A stretch of DNA of 64,000 bases from Clostridium sp. CAG:567 (lineage in GTDB: Bacteria > Bacillota > Clostridia > TANB77 > CAG-508), in the NCBI GenBank assembly GCA_000437855.1, contig FR902169.1, positions 1 through 64,000 of the forward strand. Reading direction: 5' to 3'. Shown piece after piece: positions 26,580 through 34,800 of this stretch. The stretch's first letter is position 1. Each line of letters begins with the position of its first letter. The position numbers and the translations under genes are program-made. Under the pieces are notes generated by a model, which worked only from the letters and a program-made list of their open reading frames with translations, was not told where the DNA came from and ran no database searches.

Positions 26580-26975
26580 CTATACATAAATTAATTCACT
26601 TAATACAATTTCTTCAACGCGATTTTTAATTGAATTCATCCTGCAAACCCATTCCATTTGATTAGTTTCTTTTAGTTTTTCAGTTACATTTTCTTGTTTT
26701 ACTAACTGAGATATAATTGTTTTAATTCTATCTTCACAAGCAATATCTATCTCGTGTAAATATCTATTTAATTTGCCATCCATAAATAAAACGATATATT
26801 CGGCTTTTTTATGATTTTTTAAATAATTCAATTTCATTCTGCCATATTTTCCAATTGTATAATTTGTTTCTTCTGGATCTAATACTAAATTAGGCAAGTA
26901 ATAATCTCCTTGTTTTATATATTCAATTCCTGTTTTTTCATCTACAAATCTATTTTTTACATTTTTATTTTCCAT
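26580..26975 (-). CDS. tnpV: TnpV family protein
   Basis: 131 aa from the ATG at 26975 (AAGGAGGA seven nt upstream; the earlier ATG at 26996 precedes the SD). Diagnostic stretches: YYLPNLVLDPEE, IGKYGRMKLNYLKNHKKAEY, GKLNRYLHEID, NQMEWVCRMNSIKNRVEEIVLSELIY. TnpV was first seen on Tn4451-like transposons and is widespread on clostridial mobile elements; its activity is not known. The start lies inside the end of the upstream rep gene, so translation is probably coupled. Confidence 0.85.
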   Translation of the reverse strand: MENKNVKNRFVDEKTGIEYIKQGDYYLPNLVLDPEETNYTIGKYGRMKLNYLKNHKKAEYIVLFMDGKLNRYLHEIDIACEDRIKTIISQLVKQENVTEKLKETNQMEWVCRMNSIKNRVEEIVLSELIYV

Positions 26976-26988
26976 TTTCAAATCCTCC

Positions 26989-27663
26989 TTAATCATTATT
27001 TTCTATCAAATCGTTTAAATTGGTAATTCCGTTTGATTTTTTATAATTTTCAACGCTATCATTGGGTAAATTATAATTAACATATAGCTTGTCTAAATAT
27101 CCAGGTGGATAAACTCTGCCTTGATAACCACTTTTTTTACTCTGATAGCTTTTATAATTATTATTTATATATTTATTATTATTGCTATTATGGACTGTCG
27201 ATTTTCTACACTCAGGAGTGTTGATTTCATGCTCTCCTGACTGCTGATTTTCGACACTCCTTAATTTATCTATTTTTTCACTTTCTATCATTCCTATGGT
27301 TTTGCCTAAATAAATAATATTTGGCATATTTTTGCCTTGCTTTTTCTCTTTTATAAGATTACATTCTTTTAATTGTGCTATTGCACTATCAAGTGCAGCA
27401 CGTTTTATATGCATTTTTTCTTGTATTTCTTCTCTCTTAAAAATTACATACATATCGCCTTTTGCATCATAGAATTGTATTTTTTTGTTACTTTCTATTT
27501 GTTTGAATGATAATTCCAACCTATCGGTTAAAATAGAATATAGTAACATAGCATTAGGTGATAGAACTTTATATTCTTCTCTATTTAATAATTCTCTTGG
27601 AAATTGTATAAAACTTTCAAATGAAAGTTTATCTGTTTTCTTGAATGGGGCGAATTCATACAT
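26989..27663 (-). CDS. repA: Replication initiator protein A (RepA_N type)
   Basis: 224 aa. The first ~115 residues match the RepA N-terminal winged-helix domain (FIQFPRELLNREEYKVLSPNAMLLYSILTDRL, FKREEIQEKMHIKRAALDSAIAQLKECNLI). The rest is a linker and a short C-terminal motif NDLIE. In integrative elements such proteins can support transient plasmid-like replication after excision. AAAGGAGG precedes the ATG. First gene of the rep-tnpV-hypothetical operon, reading away from the tRNA-Pro att site. Confidence 0.85.
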   Translation of the reverse strand: MYEFAPFKKTDKLSFESFIQFPRELLNREEYKVLSPNAMLLYSILTDRLELSFKQIESNKKIQFYDAKGDMYVIFKREEIQEKMHIKRAALDSAIAQLKECNLIKEKKQGKNMPNIIYLGKTIGMIESEKIDKLRSVENQQSGEHEINTPECRKSTVHNSNNNKYINNNYKSYQSKKSGYQGRVYPPGYLDKLYVNYNLPNDSVENYKKSNGITNLNDLIENND

Positions 27664-27698
27664 TATAGACCTCCTTTCATCTAACTTAAATCTAAATT

Positions 27699-27820
27699 GT
27701 TCTAGAAAAGTTCTAGAAAATAATCTTAAAACACTTGATATGACTGAATTTTATTCTTCGATAAATTTTATTTTTGAAATTTTTTATTTAGATTTCTGTT
27801 CTAGAAAATTTTTCTAGAAC
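27699..27820. repeat. Putative integrase arm-type sites, right end
   Basis: gttctagaa occurs at 27699, ttctagaa at 27711, and gttctagaaaa/ttttctagaac form a perfect inverted pair at 27798-27820. These match the ttctaga repeats near the other end of the element. Confidence 0.55.
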
Positions 27821-27865
27821 AAAATTTGATGATGTAGAAGGTTTTTAAAAGACTTTAGACAGAAA

Positions 27866-27906
27866 AAATACGTTATTCCAATTTCTTGAAATAACGTATT
27901 TTATGC
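27866..27906. repeat. Inverted repeat at the right end of the element
   Basis: tacgttattccaa / ttgaaataacgta with one mismatch and a short loop, flanked by A- and T-rich runs so it may also terminate transcription. The arm tacgttatttcaa occurs at the left end (17719-17731), so it may be a protein-binding site used at both ends. Confidence 0.5.
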
Positions 27907-27959
27907 ACTTTTGATATAATTTTCGTCCTTCTGTAGTTTTCTACAGAATTTACATTTTA

Positions 27960-28035
27960 TGGTCGAGGCGACAGGGATCGAACCTGCGACCTCATGGTCC
28001 CAAACCACGCGCGCTACCAACTGCGCTACGCCTCG
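27960..28035 (-). tRNA. tRNA-Pro (TGG)
   Basis: 76-nt cloverleaf with anticodon loop TTTGGGA, stem CGTGG/CCATG, acceptor CGAGGCG/CGCCTCG and encoded CCA. Its 3' 13 nt are part of the attachment repeat; the tRNA remains intact after insertion. Confidence 0.95.
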
Positions 28036-28055
28036 ATTTTTTTCAGTACCTATAT

Positions 28056-28084
28056 AATATAGCACACTTTTTTTATAATTGCAA
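28056..28084 (-). promoter_or_regulatory. Promoter of tRNA-Pro
   Basis: Minus strand TTGCAA (28084-28079), 17-nt spacer, TATATT (28061-28056), 20 nt upstream of the tRNA. Confidence 0.7.
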
Positions 28085-28103
28085 CATTTTTTTCAAAATT
28101 CTA

Positions 28104-28132
28104 TTGAATATTTTTACTTTTCAATGTATAAT
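28104..28132 (+). promoter_or_regulatory. Promoter of tRNA-Arg(ACG)
   Basis: TTGAAT (28104-28109), 17-nt spacer, TATAAT (28127-28132), 12 nt before the tRNA. Confidence 0.75.
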
Positions 28133-28144
28133 AAGTATTATCAC

Positions 28145-28221
<77 letters not shown>

Positions 28222-28223
28222 AC

Positions 28224-28260
28224 AAAAGGATTGTACAACCGTACTATCCTTTTTATTTTA
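28224..28260 (+). terminator. Terminator of tRNA-Arg(ACG)
   Basis: Stem aaaaggattgtac / gtactatcctttt (one mismatch), loop aacc, T-rich tail. It overlaps the stop of the convergent YolD gene. Confidence 0.75.
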
Positions 28261-28668
28261 TAATTTAATCTCAATAATCTCTTCAATTTGAACTTCTTCC
28301 CCATTTTCTAGTATAATTTTTCTATCATATTCATCTATTTTTACTACATTTTCTGTTACTTCAATATATTTTCCGCCATCTTTTTTAACATCTGGTATAA
28401 AATATGTAACTGTAATTTTTGGCCTATTATGTATTTTTTCTTTTATTAAAAGCAATTTTTTATTTAAAATTGTCTTTTGTTCTTCATTTATTTCTATTCT
28501 ACTATTAGTTTCCCTGGCTGTTTCTTTTATTACATCATCATATCCAGTTAATGCTGAAAAAGGTGCAAATTGTGCAGATCTTTCTTCTATTGTCATTCTT
28601 ACATGTTTTTCAGATACATGATGTGGTAAATTTATTATATCGTTATATTTATCACTTTTTTCTAACAC
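28258..28668 (-). CDS. YolD-like protein
   Basis: 136 aa. RMTIEERSAQFAPFSALTGYDDVIKETARET is the YolD N-terminal signature; the C-terminal part is a small beta domain ending in EVQIEEIIEI. YolD-like proteins are found beside UvrX/YqjW-type Y-family polymerases, and this one follows that gene by 3 bp. Thought to be part of a DNA damage-tolerance module; biochemical role unknown. Confidence 0.87.
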   Translation of the reverse strand: MLEKSDKYNDIINLPHHVSEKHVRMTIEERSAQFAPFSALTGYDDVIKETARETNSRIEINEEQKTILNKKLLLIKEKIHNRPKITVTYFIPDVKKDGGKYIEVTENVVKIDEYDRKIILENGEEVQIEEIIEIKL

Positions 28669-28671
28669 CTT

Positions 28672-30171
28672 TTATTCTTTATGACCTCCTATTTGCTTAT
28701 TTCTTTCAATAGTTGTGCCCTCTTTTTGCAAATTCATTCCTTTTATTATAGCATTTTTTCCATATTTGTTTTTTATATTAATCATTGCTTTTTGTATTTC
28801 TTTTTCTGCTTCTTCTTTTTCTCTTTTTTTATTGACTTCTTTATAGTCTACAAATAAATTAATTTGCTCATAATTGCTATTTTGCACCATATTTTCATTT
28901 ACCACATTATTAACTGTAATATTGATTCTTCTTACTAAAAGTTGTTTATTAATAATTTGTTCATATAATTTTATTATATGTTCTGTAAGAACTTTGCTAG
29001 AAGATGTTTGATGGTCTATATTTATTGTTCCATGTGCATGTTTTGGTACTTTTCTTCCATATTTATCAGTTGTTATTTCTCCGTTATATTTGCTACTAAT
29101 TGCTTGATTTTTCAAGTTATCTACATCATACCCAATTTCTAATACAATTTGATTTGCAACTAGCCCTTTTTCTACTAGATCTAGTGCAAGTAGTTCAGTC
29201 ATTTCCTTTACAATTAGTTTTGTATTTTCGTAATTGTATGGACAATGTAAAACTTGTCCAGAGCATATACTATTTGTAGCTGGTCTATATGCCTTAATAC
29301 TCTCAATTGTTACATTTTCCCATCCCCAAGCATGGTCAATTAGTAGCTCTGCATTTACGCCAAATAATTTATATAGTAGTTCTTCATTTTTAACTGACAT
29401 TTTAGCTACATCACCCATTGTGTACATTCCATGCTCTTCTAGTCTTTTTGAATAGCCTTTACCAACTCTCCAAAAATCTGTTAAAGGTCTGTGGCTCCAA
29501 AGTAATTTTCTATATGCCATTTCATCAAGACCAGCTATTCTTACACCATTGTTATCTGGTTTTGCATGCTTTGCTACAATGTCCATTGCTATTTTGCAAA
29601 GATATAAATTAGTTCCAATTCCTGCGGTTGCTGTTATTCCTGTTGTTTTATAAACATCTTGCATTACTTTTGTTACTAACTCTTTTGCTCCCATATTATA
29701 TGTTTTTAGGTAATGTGTAACATCTATAAATACCTCATCTATTGAATATACATATATATCATCAGATGAAAAATATTTTAAATATATATTATAAATTTTT
29801 GAACTGTATTTCATATAATAAGCCATTCTTGGTGGTGCTATTATATAACTTAATTCTAAATTTTTATTTTTCTTTAATTCAATATCACTATATGATGATC
29901 CTGTAAATGTTCTATTTGTTGCCTTTCTTTTTCTGTATACATTTATCTCTTTTACTTTTTGAACAACTTCAAAAAGCCTTGCTCTACCTGGTATTCCATA
30001 GGATTTTAGTGCTGGGCTTACAGCAAGGCAAATTGTTTTTTCTGTTCTACTACTATCAGCAACTACTAAGTTTGTAGTAATTGGGTCTAGTCCTCTTTCT
30101 TTACATTCAACAGAGGCATAAAAGCTTTTTAAATCTATTGCTACATATATTTTACTTTCTTCATTATGCAT
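28672..30171 (-). CDS. Y-family DNA polymerase (UmuC/UvrX-like)
   Basis: 499 aa translesion polymerase. Palm catalytic residues: IYVAIDLKSFYASVEC (first Asp, Phe-Tyr steric gate) near residue 10 and VYSIDEVFIDV (Asp-Glu) near residue 142. Thumb with helix-hairpin-helix TDFWRVGKGYSKRLEEHGMYTMGDVA; little-finger domain about 290-400. A Lys/Glu-rich helical tail follows. The insert KRKATNRTFTGSSYSDI in the finger region is typical of the UvrX group. Works with YolD (next gene). The promoter carries a possible SOS operator. Confidence 0.92.
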   Translation of the reverse strand: MHNEESKIYVAIDLKSFYASVECKERGLDPITTNLVVADSSRTEKTICLAVSPALKSYGIPGRARLFEVVQKVKEINVYRKRKATNRTFTGSSYSDIELKKNKNLELSYIIAPPRMAYYMKYSSKIYNIYLKYFSSDDIYVYSIDEVFIDVTHYLKTYNMGAKELVTKVMQDVYKTTGITATAGIGTNLYLCKIAMDIVAKHAKPDNNGVRIAGLDEMAYRKLLWSHRPLTDFWRVGKGYSKRLEEHGMYTMGDVAKMSVKNEELLYKLFGVNAELLIDHAWGWENVTIESIKAYRPATNSICSGQVLHCPYNYENTKLIVKEMTELLALDLVEKGLVANQIVLEIGYDVDNLKNQAISSKYNGEITTDKYGRKVPKHAHGTINIDHQTSSSKVLTEHIIKLYEQIINKQLLVRRINITVNNVVNENMVQNSNYEQINLFVDYKEVNKKREKEEAEKEIQKAMINIKNKYGKNAIIKGMNLQKEGTTIERNKQIGGHKE

Positions 30172-30199
30172 AGCAATCTTCCTTTCATCACTCTGTTTT

Positions 30200-30228
30200 A
30201 TTATATCAACTTATTTGCGTTTTGTAAA
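30200..30228 (-). promoter_or_regulatory. Promoter of the Y-family polymerase operon
   Basis: Minus strand TTTACA (30228-30223), 17-nt spacer, TATAAT (30205-30200), 29 nt upstream of the ATG at 30171. Confidence 0.75.
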
Positions 30229-30238
30229 CGCTTGTTTG
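30224..30238. promoter_or_regulatory. Possible LexA/SOS operator
   Basis: CAAACAAGCGTTTAC on the minus strand has the AAC-N4-GTT core of the Gram-positive box (CGAACRNRYGTTYG) with weaker outer bases, and it overlaps the -35 hexamer. Confidence 0.45.
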
Positions 30239-30245
30239 TAAGTAA

Positions 30246-30503
30246 TTATTGTAAATTTTTAATACTTGGTGCATATATTGATTTTCCATCAATTGCATAA
30301 GACATTGATTGATATATTTTTAAAAAGTAATAACCTGGTGCATTTATAATTGGGTAATGTTTTGCAATTACTACATTTTTTGCTGTAATAACATTTCCTT
30401 TTTCTGTTGTTACTTCATAATAGCCACCTTTTTCTTTTAAATCTATAACTTTTGTGTGTTCATATGCCATTGGGTGCCATTGGGGACGGAGAATTTTGGC
30501 ACA
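30246..30503 (-). pseudogene. Fragment of a DadA/Rieske-type FAD-dependent oxidoreductase
   Basis: About 70 residues of sense remain (from HTKVIDLKEKGGYYEV). GGYYEVTTEKGNVITAKNVVIAKHYPIINAPGYYFLK matches the segment of glycine-oxidase-like FAD enzymes where FAD-domain strands frame the KNVVIATHYP motif. The N-terminal FAD GxGxxG domain and all of the C-terminus are missing. The reading frame runs into a perfect palindrome at 30474, which supplies the apparent start. A truncated remnant, not a working gene. Confidence 0.7.
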
Positions 30504-30567
30504 CATAATAATATTTTACATCTTTTTAATTTAAAAATGTGCCAAAATTCTCCGTCCCCAATGGCAC
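30474..30567. mobile_element. Perfect palindromic element with 30-bp arms (REP/MITE-like)
   Basis: Arms 30474-30503 and 30538-30567 are exact reverse complements (gtgccattggggacgg ... ccgtccccaatggcac), with a 34-nt AT-rich centre. The GC-rich arm words ggggacgg and ccgtcccc stand out in this genome and resemble REP-type units mobilised by RAYT transposases, or a short MITE. It lies at the broken end of an oxidoreductase gene and next to the htrA stop codon. No transposase is in the window. Confidence 0.6.
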
Positions 30568-30568
30568 A

Positions 30569-31705
30569 TTATTTTTTCGATAGTTTAACTGTAATGTTAC
30601 TTTCTCTTTTATTACGTAAAACCTTAAATATAACCTCATCTCCAGGCTTTTTAGTATAAATGTAACTTCTCAAATCACACATTTTCTCAAGTGCGATTCC
30701 ATCAACTTCCAATAATATATCTTTTTCTTTTATTCCATACATTTCTGCAGATGATTTGTTATTAACTTGTACCACATAAATTCCGTCATCAATTTCCAAA
30801 TTATTATCTAAATAAGGTATTATATTTTTATCATAAGCAAATACACCCAAGTATGCTTCTTCAAACTCTCCTGATGTTACAAAACTTTGAATAATTGTTT
30901 TTACTATATTTATTGGAATTGCAAACCCTATACCTTCTGCAGATGTAATTTTTACACTATTTATTCCTATAACTTCTCCACTTTCGTTTACAAGTGGTCC
31001 TCCACTATTTCCGGGGTTTATTGTAGCATCTGTTTGTATTAAATTTTCCATATATGAAGATTTTTCGTCTTCATTTAAAATTATTGTTCTATTTGTTGCA
31101 CTTACAATTCCAGATGTTACAGTTCTTTGAAATTCAAACCCAATTGGATTTCCAATTGCATATACAATTTGTCCTAATTTCACATCAGATGAATTTCCTA
31201 AAGTTATATATTGCAAGTTTTTTGCATTTATTTTTACAATTGCCAAATCTAAATCTGTGCTTGACCATACAACATTTCCCTGATAACTTTTTCCTGTTGC
31301 AAGTGTTACATAACAATTACTATATTTTTCCCCTGAAACATGCTCATTTGTTAATATATAGCCATTTTCAGAAACTATAATTCCTGTTCCTAATCCCAAT
31401 TTTGATGTTCCATCTTTTAAAAATATTGAATTTCCTGTGCTTTTTAATTTGGAAATTCCAACTACACTTTCAGTAACTCTCTCAAGCATTTGTGTAATAG
31501 TTTCATTTTCTTTTTTAGTTTTTTCAACAGTTTGCGATATTTTACTTGCCTCATAAGGTTTAATTATTTGTGTTGGTGTTTCAATATTAAAATACAAAAT
31601 GTATGTAAGTGCCATAAGTATAGTTATTAAAATAATTATAAAAGTTGTTATAAAGTATTTTTTTACCCTATCTTTTCTTTGCTTTCTTCTTATATATTCT
31701 TCCAT
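30569..31705 (-). CDS. htrA: HtrA/DegP-like serine protease with PDZ domain
   Basis: 378 aa. Basic cytoplasmic N-terminus, one membrane helix (about 18-38), trypsin-like domain with the triad His in LTNEHVSG (about 119), Asp in STDLDLAIVKI (about 149) and Ser in NPGNSGGPLV (about 234), then one PDZ domain (about 285-375, YVVQVNNKSSAEMYGIKEKDILLEVDG). An envelope quality-control protease. AAAGGAGGG precedes the ATG. The stop codon lies 2 bp from the palindromic element, so any native terminator has been replaced or is the palindrome itself. Confidence 0.93.
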   Translation of the reverse strand: MEEYIRRKQRKDRVKKYFITTFIIILITILMALTYILYFNIETPTQIIKPYEASKISQTVEKTKKENETITQMLERVTESVVGISKLKSTGNSIFLKDGTSKLGLGTGIIVSENGYILTNEHVSGEKYSNCYVTLATGKSYQGNVVWSSTDLDLAIVKINAKNLQYITLGNSSDVKLGQIVYAIGNPIGFEFQRTVTSGIVSATNRTIILNEDEKSSYMENLIQTDATINPGNSGGPLVNESGEVIGINSVKITSAEGIGFAIPINIVKTIIQSFVTSGEFEEAYLGVFAYDKNIIPYLDNNLEIDDGIYVVQVNNKSSAEMYGIKEKDILLEVDGIALEKMCDLRSYIYTKKPGDEVIFKVLRNKRESNITVKLSKK

Positions 31706-31802
31706 TGTGCCCTCCTTTTGCTAAAATTATGAACACAAAAAATAATTTTAATCATAATTAAAATAAATTCCCATATTTCCCCATTTTTTTACTATATTTT
31801 CA

Positions 31803-31831
31803 TTGATTTTTAGCATTATTTCATATATAAT
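31803..31831 (+). promoter_or_regulatory. Promoter of the NRPS gene
   Basis: TTGATT (31803-31808), 17-nt spacer, TATAAT (31826-31831), 46 nt before the ATG; AAGGGGA serves as SD. Confidence 0.65.
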
Positions 31832-31877
31832 TTACCTAGAATTTTTGTGAAAACACTAATAAAGGGGATTTTTCATT

Positions 31878-34800
31878 ATGGAGAAAAATTTATATAATTT
31901 AACCAACCCACAAAAGTCAATTTGGCTTATGGATCAAGTAAATCCTGGCACAAATTTAAATAACATTGGTGGACCTGTTTTAATTAATGATTCTGTCAAT
32001 GTTCCATTATTGGAAAAAGCTTTAAATTTATATATAGAAAAAAATGAAGCTACTCGTTTACGTATAAAACTAGTAGACTCTTCACCTATGCAATATGTAG
32101 CAGATTATTCTTATTTTACAATTCCTGTTACAAAGCTAAAAAATGAAAAAGAATTAGAAGATTGGAATCAAAAAATAATTGATACTCCATTTAATGTTTT
32201 TGACTCTAATTTATATTCACTTAGCATTTTTGTATTACCAGATGGACGTGGTGGTTTTAATGCAACATTACATCACCTTATTACAGACGCTTGGAGTATG
32301 AGCCTTTTAATTACTGAAGTAATGAGTAATTATTCAAATCTTATTCATAATAATTCTGTAGATTATGTTTTCCCTAATTATACAGATTTTATTGACGCTG
32401 AAAATAATTATATAAATAGTGAGAAATTCCCAAAAGATAGATTATTCTGGGACGAATATTTTGAAAATTGCCCAGAATTATGCTCAATTTCATCAAACAA
32501 TATTAATTCAAATATGATTGCTAAGAGAAAAAGCTATATTTTAAATTCAGATTTATTTGCAAAAATAAATGATTTTTGCAAGTTATTAAATTGCTCTGTT
32601 TACACATTTTTTATGTCTATTTATTCTATCTATTTGTCTAAACTAACCAATATATCAGAGCCTATTATAGGTACACCAGTATTAAATAGAACAAATTTCA
32701 AAGAAAAACATACAAGTGGTATGTTTATTAGCACTGTGCCTTTTAAAGCAAAAGTTGATAGTAATATTACTTTTTCTGAATTTGTAAAATCTGTAGCAAT
32801 TACTCAATTAGCTATATTTAGGCATCAAAAATACCCTTATTCACATCTATTAGAAGATTTGAAAAAGAAATATAATTTTTCAGAAAATTTATATGATATT
32901 GCCCTTTCTTATCAAAATGCTAGAGACAATAAAGAAAATTGTGATATAGATTATTCTTCTGGATGGCTATTTTCAGGAAAATGTACAGACACATTACAAG
33001 TACATTTTTATGATATGGATAATACAGGTGATTTAAATATTTTTTATGATTATCAACTAGATAAATTAAGTGATGAAGAAATTAATACTTTGCACGAAAG
33101 AATAATGAATATAGTTAATCAAGTTCTTTTAAATAATGAAATTGAAATAAAAAATATTGAAATAGTAACTGAAAATGAAAAAGAATTCTTCATTAGTCAG
33201 TTTAATAACAATATTTTAGATTATTCTAAAGAAAAAAGCATTATAGAATTATTTGATGAGCAAGTTAAACTACATCCTAACGCAATTGCAGTTTCTGATG
33301 ATAAAAATTCTATTTCATATATTGAGTTACAAAAGCGTATAAATAGCCTATCTTATGAATTACAAAAACAAGGAGTAAAAAAAGGTGATGTTGTTTCTAC
33401 ATTTTTAAAACGTTCTCCTGAGTTAATAATTTCTCTACTTGCAATTATGAAAATAGGTGGAATTTACTTACCAATTTCTACTTCTCTACCAGAAGAAAGA
33501 GTTGAATATATTTTAAATGACAGTAATTCGCGTTGTTGCATTACAGCATCTAATTGCTCTTACTTAAAAAACGTAATTTTTATAGATAAAATAAATAATC
33601 AAAATTCACAACTAACTCCTGTAACTTATTTGCCAGATGATGTTATTTACACTATTTACACTTCTGGTTCTACAGGAAATCCAAAAGGTGTTCAAGTTAC
33701 AAACAAAAATTTAAATAACTTTGTTTGTTCTTTTAACAAGTATTTTGATCATAAAGTATCAACACAAGATATTTGTTTGGCTAGTACAAATATATCTTTT
33801 GATGTTAGTATTTGGGAAATTTTCTTCACATTACTAAATGGAGCTCAATTATATTTATATGATGAAGATAATATTTCAGATATTTTCCATTACTGTGATG
33901 TTATTTTAAAACATAATGTTACTATGTTATATATACCACCTAATATTTTGGAAAATGTATATTCAATTTTACATGAATCTAATAATGTTAAAATTGATAA
34001 GATTTTAGTTGGAGTTGAGCCAATAAAAAATTCTACTATTCAAAAGTTCTTCAGTTTAAATGAAAATATGCAAATAGTTAATGGGTATGGCCCTACTGAA
34101 ACAACTATATGTTGTACTGCTTTTAAAGTAGCTAAAAAAGAAGCAAATGACAATTCTATTATTCCTATTGGAAAGCCTTTATATAACTTAACTGCATATG
34201 TATTAAATAAGGACCTAAACATTGTGCCTGAGGGTATTGCTGGAGAGCTATTTATTGGTGGTGATAATGTTACAAAAGGTTATTTAAATAATGAGACTTT
34301 AACTAATGAAAAATATATTCAATCTCCTTTTAAAGCTGATGAAAGATTATACAGAACTGGTGATTTAGTAAAATTCTTACCTGATGGTAACTTGTTATTT
34401 GTTGGTAGAGATGACAAACAAGTTAAAGTAAGAGGTCATCGTATTGAAATAAATGAAATTGAAAATACTATTTCAATGTACCCTAATATTCAAAAATGTA
34501 TTATTAATTTAAGAAATAATAACCAAGTTATTGTTGCATTTATTGTGGCTAGCACTAATATTTCAACTAAAGATTTAAAGCAATTTTTATTAACAAAATT
34601 GCCTGCTTATAGTGTGCCAAATTTTATTATTCAATTAGATAGTTTTCCAACAACTGCAAATGGAAAAATTGATAAAAAGCAATTAAATAATATTGAAATT
34701 AATTTTTCTATGAATTATGTTGCTCCACAAAATGAGTTGCAACAACAATTAGTTGATATTTGGAGTGAAATATTACAAGTTAATAATATTGGTATTGAAG

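Larger units (their letters stand above)
17660..27972. mobile_element. Integrative mobilizable element in tRNA-Pro(TGG)
   Basis: A 10.3-kb unit bounded by the 16-bp repeat. Contents in order: tyrosine integrase next to the distal att site, excisionase, xis leader, DUF6076-like protein, Fic enzyme, DUF2207 membrane protein, small membrane protein, relaxase, MobC, oriT, two small genes including TnpV, RepA-like initiator, and att in the tRNA. It has DNA-processing genes but no coupling protein or mating-pore genes, so it should need a helper conjugative element. TTCTAGAA-type repeats occur near both ends as likely integrase arm sites. Confidence 0.88.
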
